DNA from: Bosea vestrisii
Lineage (GTDB): Bacteria; Pseudomonadota; Alphaproteobacteria; Rhizobiales; Beijerinckiaceae
Direction: 5' to 3'
DNA: 64,000 nt
Assembly: GCF_030144325.1 (NCBI RefSeq)
Contig: NZ_CP126307.1
Coordinates: 1,116,001 to 1,180,000 of the forward strand
Positions 50,524-58,686 of this stretch are shown in pieces. The notes below the pieces were generated by a model, which saw only the letters and a list, made by a program, of their open reading frames with translations, searched no databases and was not told where the DNA came from. Every line of letters begins with the position of its first letter. Position 1 is the stretch's first letter. The position numbers and the translations under genes are program-made.

Positions 50524-50934
50524 CTACTCCCGCTCCCGGAACGCCCGCCGCGCCGCCGAGACCTCGGCATAGTACGTCTCGGCCCAGGTCCACACGCCAC
50601 AGAACGCAGCGCTAAGCTCGCGGCCGAGCTCGGTCAGCGTGTAGTCGACATGCGGCGGGATCACCGGGTGGACGGTGCGGACGACGAGCCCGTCGCGCTC
50701 CATCTCGCGCAGCGTCTTGGTCAGCATCTTCTGGCTGATGCCGCCGACGGCGCGTCCGACCTCGGTGAAGCGCAGCGTGCCGCGCTCCTCCAGCGCTTCC
50801 AGCACCAGCATCGTCCATTTATCTGCCACCTGCGCGATCACCTGGCGCACCAGCGATTCCACCGCCTTCGAGACCGGCGGAATCTCCTCGCTGCGCCTGT
50901 GCATGGTCGCCATCGCCTCGCGGATCGCTTGCAT
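50524..50934 (-). CDS. HxlR-family transcriptional regulator
   Basis: A 136-residue winged helix-turn-helix regulator of the HxlR group. Features are QVADKWTMLVLEALEERGTLRFTEVG, GGISQKMLTKTLREMERDGLV and the wing VHPVIPPHVDYTLTELG. No conserved Cys for redox sensing is evident near the N-terminus. It starts at an ATG with AAAGGAGAG upstream. It is divergent from the SDR gene over about 100 bp, which suggests it regulates that gene. Confidence 0.9.
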   Translation of the reverse strand: MQAIREAMATMHRRSEEIPPVSKAVESLVRQVIAQVADKWTMLVLEALEERGTLRFTEVGRAVGGISQKMLTKTLREMERDGLVVRTVHPVIPPHVDYTLTELGRELSAAFCGVWTWAETYYAEVSAARRAFRERE

Positions 50935-51037
50935 TGCGACACTCTCCTTTTGGTGCGTATCGAACTTCTGGGCGCCTTCTTTCCGTTGAAGAGTATCGAC
51001 GCCAGCTGATGTCTCGCAACCAGAAAAGGGATTTGCG

Positions 51038-51793
51038 ATGAACATCACCGGCAACACCATCCTCATCACCGGCGGCGGCTCCGGCATCGGCCGCGCGCTC
51101 GCCGAGGCCTTCCACAAGGCCGGCAACCAGGTCGTCATCGCCGGCCGGCGTGAGACGCTCCTCCACGAAGTGACGACAGCCAATCCGGGCATGGAAGCGC
51201 TCCTGCTCGACATCCAGGACAAGGACGACGTCGCGGCCTTCGCCCGGCAGGCGGTCGAAAGCTTTCCGGAACTCAATGTCGTCATCCACAATGCCGGCAT
51301 CATGCGCAGCGAGACGGTCGCGGCCGGCGATTTTCTTGGCACGGCCGAGGAGACCATCGCGACCAACCTGCTCGGGCCGATCCGGCTGACTGCCGCCTTG
51401 CTGCCGCATCTTCAGACCCGGCCGCATGCGGCGATCGTCACGGTCTCATCCGGCCTCGCCTTCGTGCCACTGGCGACGACGCCGAGCTACAGCGCCAGCA
51501 AGGCGGCAATCCATTCCTGGTCGATGGCGCTGCGCGAACAACTCAAAAAGACCTCGGTCGAGGTCATCGAGATCGCCCCGCCCTACGTCCAGACCGAACT
51601 GCTCGGCCCGCAGCAGGCGATCGATCCCGCGGCGATGCCGCTGGCGGAGTTCATCGCCGAGGTGATGGCCCTGCTCGAAAGCGCGCCGGCCTCCGGCGAG
51701 ATCATCGTCGAGCGCTGCAAGCCGCTACGCTTCGCCGCCGAGAACGGACAGATCGCAGCGGTCTTCGTCCAGCTGAACGCGCAGCACGGCTGA
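51038..51793 (+). CDS. Short-chain dehydrogenase/reductase (DltE-like)
   Basis: A 251-residue NAD(P)-dependent oxidoreductase. The cofactor motif GGGSGIGRA lies at about 12-20, IHNAGIM follows, and the catalytic set Ser in TVSSGLAF and YSASKAA (Tyr/Lys) are intact. The C-terminal half gives no substrate clue. It is divergent from, and probably controlled by, the HxlR regulator. Confidence 0.9.
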   Translation: MNITGNTILITGGGSGIGRALAEAFHKAGNQVVIAGRRETLLHEVTTANPGMEALLLDIQDKDDVAAFARQAVESFPELNVVIHNAGIMRSETVAAGDFLGTAEETIATNLLGPIRLTAALLPHLQTRPHAAIVTVSSGLAFVPLATTPSYSASKAAIHSWSMALREQLKKTSVEVIEIAPPYVQTELLGPQQAIDPAAMPLAEFIAEVMALLESAPASGEIIVERCKPLRFAAENGQIAAVFVQLNAQHG

Positions 51794-51812
51794 ACGCTCA
51801 GTACCCCTCGCA

Positions 51813-51915
51813 GGTCGTCCCGGACAAGCCGCGTTAGCGGCGCCGATCCGGGACCCATGCCTGAACCGTTCCGGCATGGGCCCCGGGTCTCCGCTTCGCT
51901 CCGCCCGGGACGACC
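51813..51915. repeat. Interspersed inverted repeat, GGTCGTCCCGG family
   Basis: The outer arms GGTCGTCCCGG and CCGGGACGACC are exact reverse complements. Inside, ATCCGGGACCCATGCC and GGCATGGGCCCCGGGT form a second pairing. The element fills the gap between the SDR gene and prmA. Confidence 0.8.
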
Positions 51916-51971
51916 GGGAGGAGGCAGCCGAACCGAATGACAATCCTGATAGGCCCTGCTAATTCCCCGCC

Positions 51972-52919
51972 ATGCGCGAAGGCCTTCTGCCATCGACGGT
52001 CGCGACCGTCCTCGAACTCGAAACCAGCGGCGACAAGGCGCGAGCCTTGACCGAGCTCTTGGGCGAGGTCTTCGACCCGACCGAGACCGCCGTCTCGGCC
52101 TTCGAGGTCGAGACCGGCGTCACTACGCTCTCGCTCAACGCGCCCTGGAAAGTCGAGATCTATTTCGCGACGCATCCGGACGAGGACGCGGTGCGCGACA
52201 TGCTGCGCCCGATCGTCGGTGACAGCATCGATTCCACGCCCTTCACTACGGTCAACCAGAAGGATTGGGTCGCGGCCAGCCTTGAGGGCCTGCAGCCGGT
52301 CCGCGCCGGCCGTGTCCTCGTCCATGGCTCGCATGATCGCGAAGCGGTGCGCATCAACGACGTCGCCATCGAGATCGCGGCGGCCCTCGCCTTCGGCACC
52401 GGCCATCACGGCACCACTGCCGGCTGCCTGCTGGCTCTCGACGCCGAATTGAAGAAGCGCCGGCCGCGCAACGCCATCGATGTCGGCACCGGGACCGGCA
52501 TCCTCGCGCTGGCGCTCGCCAAACAGGTCAAGCGCAAGGTCGTCGCCGGCGACATCGACGCGATCGCGATCGAGGTCTCCGCGCGCAATGCCAGGATCAA
52601 TCACGCGCCGCAGGCGCTCGACCTCTATGTCGCGCCGGGCCTGCGCCACGCCAAGGCGAACCGGCCGCGCCATTTCGACCTGATCTTTGCCAACATCCTC
52701 GCCGGCCCGCTGCGCAAGCTCGCGCCCGCGATCGCTCGCGCGCTGTCGGACGACGGCACGGTGATCCTGTCGGGATTGCTGGAGATGGACGTCGCCGGCG
52801 TGGTCTCGGCCTATCGCCATCAGGGGCTGGCGCTGGCGCGGCGCACCTCGCGGGAGGGCTGGGCGACTTTGGTCATGAAAAGAGGCGGCGCAGCCGCCAG
52901 GCCGCGCCGCCTCTACTAG
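51972..52919 (+). CDS. prmA: Ribosomal protein L11 methyltransferase
   Basis: A 315-residue SAM-dependent methyltransferase that trimethylates ribosomal protein L11. The N-terminal substrate domain (about 1-90) is present. The SAM core has LAFGTGHHGTTAGCLLALD, DVGTGTGILALALAK, GDIDAIAIEV and FDLIFANILAGPL, the NILA motif being typical of PrmA. The length is normal. It is transcribed alone. Confidence 0.94.
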   Translation: MREGLLPSTVATVLELETSGDKARALTELLGEVFDPTETAVSAFEVETGVTTLSLNAPWKVEIYFATHPDEDAVRDMLRPIVGDSIDSTPFTTVNQKDWVAASLEGLQPVRAGRVLVHGSHDREAVRINDVAIEIAAALAFGTGHHGTTAGCLLALDAELKKRRPRNAIDVGTGTGILALALAKQVKRKVVAGDIDAIAIEVSARNARINHAPQALDLYVAPGLRHAKANRPRHFDLIFANILAGPLRKLAPAIARALSDDGTVILSGLLEMDVAGVVSAYRHQGLALARRTSREGWATLVMKRGGAAARPRRLY

Positions 52920-52936
52920 GCCCTAGACTTCGAACA

Positions 52937-52961
52937 AACGGCGACGGTCTCGCCGCCGTTA
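52937..52961. terminator. Possible terminator hairpin between convergent genes
   Basis: AACGGCGACGG and CCGCCGTT form a stem of about 9 bp with one bulge. Only a short T-rich tail (TTTGTTCG) follows on the minus strand, so termination is uncertain. Confidence 0.4.
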
Positions 52962-52965
52962 CTGC

Positions 52966-53094
52966 TCAGAAGCCGAGGTGGCCGTACTTCTCTTCGGCCT
53001 GCGCCTGCAGAGCGCGGGCATCATGCCAGACGGCCGCAGCGAACTTGGCGGCGTCGACGACGGCATCATAGGCATGCTTGACGATGGCGATCAT
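52966..53094 (-). CDS. 42-residue small protein
   Basis: A short protein beginning MIAIVKHAYDAVVDAAKF and ending EEKYGHLGF, preceded by GGAACCAAGACC. It is Ala-rich with an amphipathic helical pattern. It follows the DUF1127-like gene by about 60 bases on the same strand, so co-transcription is likely. No family is recognised. Confidence 0.55.
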   Translation of the reverse strand: MIAIVKHAYDAVVDAAKFAAAVWHDARALQAQAEEKYGHLGF

Positions 53095-53153
53095 GGTCTT
53101 GGTTCCTTTGTTTGGAGCGCGCGGCGCGGTTGGCGGCCTGCGGCGCTTGAAGG

Positions 53154-53399
53154 TCAGCGGTTGAAAGGCAGCTCGGCGTCGCTTTGCAGCGTCGTCGCCG
53201 GGAAGCCTCCGAGCACCAGCTCGCTCTCGCGCACCAGATAGCTATGGGCGCGCAGCTCACGCAGCGCCGAACGGCGGCGGCTCTCGATCATCGCGGCGTA
53301 GAGGCGCTGCCAGAAGCCCTGGCCGGCGGTCTTGGTTTCCGTCGCCTCGGCGCGGGTCGCGGCCGGAAGGACGTCGGTGGAATTCAGCACATAAGTCAT
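53154..53399 (-). CDS. DUF1127-like small protein
   Basis: An 81-residue protein. The central segment FWQRLYAAMIESRRRSALRE resembles the basic DUF1127 helix, followed by LRAHSYLVRESELVLGG. Such proteins are common in Hyphomicrobiales and are linked to RNA or phosphate responses elsewhere; here the role is inferred only from the family. GGAGAGACCC lies just before the start. It is the first gene of a two-gene unit. Confidence 0.78.
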   Translation of the reverse strand: MTYVLNSTDVLPAATRAEATETKTAGQGFWQRLYAAMIESRRRSALRELRAHSYLVRESELVLGGFPATTLQSDAELPFNR

Positions 53400-53699
53400 A
53401 GGGTCTCTCCTCAGATCACGAAGGACAGTCCCGGTCGCTTCCTCGTTCTCTTATGCGACTAAAATGGGCCGCCTTCGCACTTGCGAGAAGATACGTTCGC
53501 ATATGCACAACATGCACAGAACGCATAACGAAAAAAGAAATCCGTTAACAACTGCGCATACCGCATAACCAAGAGGCAATCCGCTCAAATGCGAGCCAAT
53601 GCGCGCCTGCTTCGAGAGCAGGGGCTAGACGGCAGTTTTGCGCTGGCCTTTCAGGGGCACCGAGGCGAGCATGGCCGAAATCCAGCCTCAGAGCCTGAC
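53400..53699. other. Intergenic region with repeated CGCATA words
   Basis: This is the promoter region between divergent DUF1127-like and aminopeptidase genes. It is less GC-rich than its surroundings. CGCATA occurs at 53498, 53522, 53555 and 53562, and its complement TATGCG at 53452. A GTTAACAACTGC stretch lies near 53545. No coding potential is evident. The words may be binding sites. Confidence 0.5.
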
Positions 53700-55619
53700 A
53701 TGACCGAATCGCGATCCAAAGCCGCCTGCCGCTTCCAGTCCTTCTCCGAGCCGAGCGACCCGTCGCAGGTCGCGCCACGCGTCGCAGCCTTGCGCGCTGC
53801 ACTGGCCAAGCAAGGCCTCGACGGCTTCATCATCCCGCGCGCCGACGAGCACCAGGGCGAATATGTCCCCGCTCATATGGCGCGCCTCGCCTGGCTCACC
53901 GGCTTCACCGGCTCGGCCGGCAACGCCATCGTGCTTGCCGACAAGGCGGCGCTGATCGTCGATGGCCGCTACACCATCCAATCGGCGGCGCAGACCGATA
54001 CAGCGGTAGTGACGCCGACCAAGATGGAGGAGACGCCGCTCGACAAATGGGTCGAGGCCAATCTGCCGGCCGGCGGCAAGCTCGGCTACGATCCCTGGCT
54101 CCACACCGTCGACGGCGTCGCCAAGCTGGAGAAGGCCGTCGCCGCGACCGGCGGCATGCTCGTGCCGGTGACGCCGAACCCGATCGACGCGCTCTGGAGC
54201 GACCGCCCTGCTCCGCCGACCGCTGCGGTCAAGGCGCATCCCGCCGCCTATGCCGGCGAGAGCAGCGCCGACAAGCTCGCCCGTATCCAGAAGGAGCTGG
54301 CCAAGGCCAAGGTCGATGCGCTCGTCCTCTCCGACCCACACGCGCTGGCCTGGACCTTCAACATCCGCGGCGGCGATGTCGAGCACACGCCGCTGCCGCT
54401 CGGCTACGCGATCGTGCCGCGCGAAGGCCGCCCGACCGTCTTCCTCGCGCCGGAGAAGATCACCAACGAGGCCGGCGACGCCATCGGCGCGCTCGGCGAG
54501 ATCGCCCCGCCGCAGGCATTGGAGCAGCAGCTCAAGGCGCTCGGCGCAGCCAAGGCCAAGGTCCGGCTCGATTCCAGCACGGCCGCCTCCGCGCTCGCGA
54601 CGCTGATCCGGGATGCCGGCGGCACGCCGGACGCCGGCGCCGACCCGATCGCCCTGATGAAGGCGAAAAAGAACGAAGCGGAGCTCAGCGGCAGCCGGCG
54701 CGCGCACTTACGCGATGGCGCTGCCATCGTCCGCTTCCTGTCCTGGCTCGCGCGCGAGGCGCCCAAGGGCAGGCTGACCGAGATCGATGCCGTCGCGGCG
54801 CTGGAGGCCGAGCGGCTGAAGACCGGCGAACTGCGCGACGTCTCCTTCACCACCATCGCCGGCGCCGGGCCGAACGCGGCGCTGCCGCATTACCGCGTCA
54901 CCGAAGCGAGCAATCGCCGGATCGAGCCGGGCATCTTCCTGGTCGATTCCGGCGGGCAGTACGAGGACGGCACCACCGACATCACCCGCACCATGGCGGT
55001 CGGTGAGCCGACGGCAGAGATGCGCGATCGCTACACCCGCGTGCTCAAGGGTCATCTGGCGATCTCGCGCGCAGTCTTCCCGAAAGGCACCTCGGGCGCC
55101 CAGCTCGACGCGTTCGCCCGCGCCCCGCTCTGGCAGGCCGGGCTCGATTTCGACCATGGCACCGGCCATGGCGTCGGCAGCTATCTCTCGGTCCATGAAG
55201 GCCCGCAGCGGCTTTCCAAGCTCGGCACCACGCCGCTCGAGCCCGGCATGATCCTCTCGAACGAGCCCGGCTACTACAAGGAAGGCGCCTACGGCATCCG
55301 CATCGAGAACCTGATCATCGTCGAGGAGCGCCAGATCCCCGGCGCCGAGCGCACCATGTACGGCTTCGAGACGGTGACCTGGTGCCCCTATGAGCGGGCG
55401 CTGATCGATCTCTCATTGCTCGACGAGGGCGAACTCGCCTGGATCAACGCCTATCACGCCCAGGTCTGGAGCAACCTCGCGCCATTGGTCGAGGGCGAGG
55501 CGAAGGCCTGGCTGGAGCAGGCGTGTCTGCCGTTGCGAGAGAAGGCGCGGGCGCGGGATCCCCTCTCCTGTAAGGAGAGGGGTAGGGGTGAGGTGTTCGG
55601 ACTGAAAACACTGGCCTGA
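53700..55619 (+). CDS. Xaa-Pro aminopeptidase (aminopeptidase P, M24B)
   Basis: A metallopeptidase of 639 residues that removes N-terminal residues before proline. Two creatinase-like domains precede the pita-bread catalytic domain. Metal ligands are visible: FLVDSGGQYEDGTTDITRT (Asp pair), GHGVGSYLSVHEGP (His), NEPGYYKEGAYGIRIEN and the last Glu near FETVTWCPYE. The final residues (about RDPLSCKERGRGEVFGLKTLA) are encoded by the long inverted repeat at 55551-55709, which supplies the stop codon. The ATG start has no strong competitor. Confidence 0.93.
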   Translation: MTESRSKAACRFQSFSEPSDPSQVAPRVAALRAALAKQGLDGFIIPRADEHQGEYVPAHMARLAWLTGFTGSAGNAIVLADKAALIVDGRYTIQSAAQTDTAVVTPTKMEETPLDKWVEANLPAGGKLGYDPWLHTVDGVAKLEKAVAATGGMLVPVTPNPIDALWSDRPAPPTAAVKAHPAAYAGESSADKLARIQKELAKAKVDALVLSDPHALAWTFNIRGGDVEHTPLPLGYAIVPREGRPTVFLAPEKITNEAGDAIGALGEIAPPQALEQQLKALGAAKAKVRLDSSTAASALATLIRDAGGTPDAGADPIALMKAKKNEAELSGSRRAHLRDGAAIVRFLSWLAREAPKGRLTEIDAVAALEAERLKTGELRDVSFTTIAGAGPNAALPHYRVTEASNRRIEPGIFLVDSGGQYEDGTTDITRTMAVGEPTAEMRDRYTRVLKGHLAISRAVFPKGTSGAQLDAFARAPLWQAGLDFDHGTGHGVGSYLSVHEGPQRLSKLGTTPLEPGMILSNEPGYYKEGAYGIRIENLIIVEERQIPGAERTMYGFETVTWCPYERALIDLSLLDEGELAWINAYHAQVWSNLAPLVEGEAKAWLEQACLPLREKARARDPLSCKERGRGEVFGLKTLA

Positions 55620-55709
55620 ACCCGACCGAGCGGCAAGCGCCCTTGGCACTGGTCGAACGGCCTACACCTCACCCTGCCCTCTCCTTACAGGAGAGGGTTC
55701 CCCGCGCTC
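55551..55709. repeat. Long imperfect inverted repeat (159 bp), copy B
   Basis: It shares organisation and most of its sequence with 44519-44678, including CCCTCTCCTGTAAGGAGAGG, GGTGAGGTGTTCGGACTG and the right arm ending CAGGAGAGGGTTCCCCGCGC. The left arm overlaps the 3' end of the aminopeptidase gene. The right arm lies before the convergent PLP enzyme gene. Confidence 0.85.
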
Positions 55710-55737
55710 TTCCTCGCAGCGAAGTGCTCCTCAGAGC

Positions 55738-56700
55738 TCACTCCCACAAATCAGTCGACAGGTACTTCAGGCCCGAGTCGCAGATGATGACGGAAACCGT
55801 CTTGCCCGCCTCGGCTCCGCGCAGCAGCTGAAGCGCCGCGGCGACATTGGCCCCAGCCGAAAACCCGCCGAAAATCCCTTCATGGCGCGCCAATAACCGT
55901 GTCGTCTCGCGCGCCTCCTCCCCCGTCACCTGCAGATAGCCATCGACCGGCACATCCTTCAGGAAAGCGAGATCGGCCATCGAGTAACCGCCGCCCTGGA
56001 TCGGGTGATCCGGCCTTGAGACCGCCTCGCCCGCCGCCGCGGCAGCGCCCGCCGGTTCGACCACGTAGCAGCGCAACGTCGGACTGCACTCCTTCAGCGC
56101 CCTGGTCACCCCGGCATAACTGCCGCCCGAGCCGATGAAGTCGACGAAGGCATCGATGGTGCCGCCGCTCTGCTCCCAGAGCTCCGGTCCGGTGGTGCGG
56201 TAATGCGCCAGCCAGTTGCCGTCGCGATGGAACTGGTCGGCGCGAAAGGCGCCGCGCTCCCTGGTGATCCGCTTGGCTTCATGATCGACGAGTTCGAGAT
56301 CGCCGCCCGAGACCTGCCCGGGAACCGAACCGGGAAGCTGGTCGACCAGCACAACCTCCGCCCCGAGCGCCCGCATCATCCGGGCGCGCTCCTCGGAATT
56401 GCCCTTCGACATCACGGCGATGAAGGGATAGCCTCTGATGCCGCAGACGATGGCGAGCCCGGTGCCCATATTGCCCGAGGTGAGCTCGACCACGGTCTGG
56501 CCGGGCTTCAGCGCACCCGACGTTTCCGCCTCCTCGATGATGCCGAGCGCTGCCCGATCCTTCTTCGAGAAGCCGGGATTGAGATAGTCGAGCTTGGCGA
56601 GGATGGTCCCGTCGACGCCGAGATGCCGCGTCAGGCGGTCGAGCCGGACCAGCGGCGTATCGCCGATCGCCTCGACCACGGAATTCATCACAGGGCGCAT
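55738..56700 (-). CDS. Cysteine synthase/CBS-family PLP enzyme
   Basis: A 320-residue fold-type II PLP enzyme. NPGFSKKDRA contains the PLP Lys (Lys47 by the pattern KDR). TSGNMGTGLA binds the substrate carboxylate (TSGNTG in classic enzymes, Met replacing Thr). GSGGSYAGV corresponds to the phosphate-binding Gly loop and EGIFGGFSAGANVAAAL to the C-terminal motif. It may be a cysteine synthase, a cystathionine beta-synthase-like enzyme or a dedicated variant. The start MRPVMNSVVE is chosen by homology. It lies after azlD, in an AraC-azlCD unit. Confidence 0.85.
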   Translation of the reverse strand: MRPVMNSVVEAIGDTPLVRLDRLTRHLGVDGTILAKLDYLNPGFSKKDRAALGIIEEAETSGALKPGQTVVELTSGNMGTGLAIVCGIRGYPFIAVMSKGNSEERARMMRALGAEVVLVDQLPGSVPGQVSGGDLELVDHEAKRITRERGAFRADQFHRDGNWLAHYRTTGPELWEQSGGTIDAFVDFIGSGGSYAGVTRALKECSPTLRCYVVEPAGAAAAAGEAVSRPDHPIQGGGYSMADLAFLKDVPVDGYLQVTGEEARETTRLLARHEGIFGGFSAGANVAAALQLLRGAEAGKTVSVIICDSGLKYLSTDLWE

Positions 56701-56720
56701 GCGTGTCCTCCCGGCCGGCC

Positions 56721-57020
56721 TCAGGCCACCATGCGCAAGGCAACCACGGTCGCGACCCCCACGGCAACCACGCCGAGCAGCGGCAGCCGCGTTGCAGCGA
56801 GGCCGCAGACCAGCGCCGCCACCGTTTCCGGCCAGCCGGTCGCCAGCGCGCTCGGCGCGATCACCGCGATCAGCACGGCCGGCGGGATCGCGTCGAAGGC
56901 GGCCTGCGCCCGCGGCGAGAGATTGAGCCGGCCGACGAGGGCAAGGCCGGCGATGCGGGTGAGATAGGTCACCAGCGCCATGCCGAGGAAGGCGGCGAGA
57001 TTGATCGGATCGAGGCTCAT
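56721..57020 (-). CDS. azlD: AzlD-type branched-chain amino acid exporter subunit
   Basis: A 99-residue membrane protein with about four short helices. LGMALVTYLTRIAGLAL (about 12-28) and AIPPAVLIAVIAPSAL match AzlD. With AzlC it forms an exporter of branched-chain amino acids or their analogues in other bacteria. It overlaps azlC by 4 bp. Confidence 0.9.
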   Translation of the reverse strand: MSLDPINLAAFLGMALVTYLTRIAGLALVGRLNLSPRAQAAFDAIPPAVLIAVIAPSALATGWPETVAALVCGLAATRLPLLGVVAVGVATVVALRMVA

Positions 57021-57727
57021 TCGGCCGGGCTTTCGACGGGCTTCTCGGCGAGGTCGCCGGCGGCGACCCAGGCGGCGGCGAGGCCGCAGAGCGCGCCCGC
57101 CAGCACATGCCAGGGCGGCCCGGCGAGCTTGTAGGCCAGCGCCGAGGCGATCCCGGCGGCAGCCACCGTCCAGGCCGTGACCCGGCCCTTCCAGAAGGCG
57201 GCGGTCAGCGCGATGAACAAAGCGGTGAAGGCGAAGTCGGCGCCATAGCGCTTGGGATCGCCGAGCGCAGCGCCGATGATCGCGCCCGTCGTCGAGGTCG
57301 TCAGCCAGCCGAGCACGAACGGCACGATCATGGCGAACCAGTAGGCCGGCGTGACCGGATGGGTGCGCGCCCGCTTTTCGGCCAGGGCCCAGTTCTCGTC
57401 GGCCATGTAATATAGACCGCCGAACATCTGGGCGGTCGAGAAGCCCGTGAGCTTCGGCGCGATCGAGGCGCTCATCAGGATGTGGCGGGCATTGATCAGC
57501 GCCGTCGAGAACACCAACGCGACGATCGGTGCCGGGCTGGCCCAGAGCTCGACCGCGGCGAATTGCGCTCCGCCGGCAAAGACGAGCACGCTCATCAGGA
57601 AGACTTCGAGCGGCGACAGCCCCTTGCCGGCAGCGAGCGCGCCGAAGAGCAGGCCGATCGGCACGGCCGCCAGCGCAGCCGGCCAGATGTCGTTGAGCCC
57701 GGCCCGGGCTTCATCTTTCCAACTCAT
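57017..57727 (-). CDS. azlC: AzlC-type branched-chain amino acid exporter subunit
   Basis: A 236-residue membrane protein with the family motifs PIGLLFGALAAGKGLSPLE, FAGGAQFAAVELW and ALINARHILMSASIAPKL. About six to seven helices are predicted. It is co-transcribed with azlD (4-bp overlap) and follows an AraC regulator by 10 bp. Together with the ilv genes in this window it suggests control of branched-chain amino acid pools, though true substrates vary. Confidence 0.92.
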   Translation of the reverse strand: MSWKDEARAGLNDIWPAALAAVPIGLLFGALAAGKGLSPLEVFLMSVLVFAGGAQFAAVELWASPAPIVALVFSTALINARHILMSASIAPKLTGFSTAQMFGGLYYMADENWALAEKRARTHPVTPAYWFAMIVPFVLGWLTTSTTGAIIGAALGDPKRYGADFAFTALFIALTAAFWKGRVTAWTVAAAGIASALAYKLAGPPWHVLAGALCGLAAAWVAAGDLAEKPVESPAE

Positions 57728-57737
57728 CTTGTGTCCA

Positions 57738-58601
57738 TCAGCCGTGATGGGCGGCGCGGAAGACGCCCGGCGTGACGCCGAGCCTCGCCTTGAAGGCGCG
57801 GGTCAGATGCGCCTGATCGCAGAACCCGGTAGCGGCCGCGACCGCGCCGGGGGATTCGCCGCGCCGCAGCCGCTCTCTGGCGCGGCGGATGCGGACATCG
57901 ACGAGATAGGCATGCGGCGTCAGCCCGGTCTCGTGCCGGAAGGCCCGGATCAGGTGATGCCGCGGCAGGCCCGAGCGCTGGGTGAGGTCCGCCAGCGACA
58001 GGTCCTCGTCATAGCGCTGCTCGAGCAGTTCCCTGGCCTGCGAGATCGGCCCGTGCTCGCGCCCGACTTCGCGGATCGAGAGGTCGGCATGGCGCGACAG
58101 GCACCAGCCATAGGCGCGCAGCAGGCCTTCCTCGCCGGCGAGGCCATCTCCGCCTTCCTCCAGTGCGCGATGCGCTTCGGAGAACAGGGCGGAGCCCTCC
58201 GGATCCTGCACGGTCGGTTCGGGGAAGAAGGGGGTGCCGATGCTCTCGTCGCCGGTGAGCGAGATCGCGACCTCGCGCAACAGCTCGATCGTCGGATAGG
58301 TCATCCGGTAGCGATAGCCGCCCTCGCTCGGCGCGCCGTCATGCACATCGAGCGGGTGGTTGAAGACGAGGTCGCCGGTGCGGGCGAAGAGTGTGCGGCC
58401 GCGGGCATGCCAGAGCTCGCAGCCCGAGAGGATCGTGCCGACCGCATAGGTCTCATGGGCATGCGGCGAATAGGTATGGGTCGAGAATTTCGCCGACAGG
58501 CATTCCAGCCCGGAGAAACGCGCCGCCGTGAACAGGCGGGCATGCTCCCCCGTCTGGAGCGGCATCTCCAGCAATGCGTCGCCTTGGCTGATCAGATCCA
58601 T
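57738..58601 (-). CDS. AraC-family regulator with cupin domain, in the azlCD unit
   Basis: A 287-residue regulator. The N-terminal cupin includes FSTHTYSPHAHETYAVG and DVHDG, a His-containing ligand site. The C-terminal double helix-turn-helix (about 190-287) has LADLTQRSGLPRHHLIRAFR, VAAATGFCDQAHLTRAFKARLG and VTPGVFR. It lies immediately upstream of azlCD on the same strand and is likely to regulate that unit in response to an amino acid or related ligand. Confidence 0.88.
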   Translation of the reverse strand: MDLISQGDALLEMPLQTGEHARLFTAARFSGLECLSAKFSTHTYSPHAHETYAVGTILSGCELWHARGRTLFARTGDLVFNHPLDVHDGAPSEGGYRYRMTYPTIELLREVAISLTGDESIGTPFFPEPTVQDPEGSALFSEAHRALEEGGDGLAGEEGLLRAYGWCLSRHADLSIREVGREHGPISQARELLEQRYDEDLSLADLTQRSGLPRHHLIRAFRHETGLTPHAYLVDVRIRRARERLRRGESPGAVAAATGFCDQAHLTRAFKARLGVTPGVFRAAHHG

Positions 58602-58686
58602 GACGCAAGATAGAGCGGAACCGCGGCCCCATGTCTTGAAGAAAAGTGATGGCGACGATCACGCGACCGTCGCCATTCGTCGGGGT

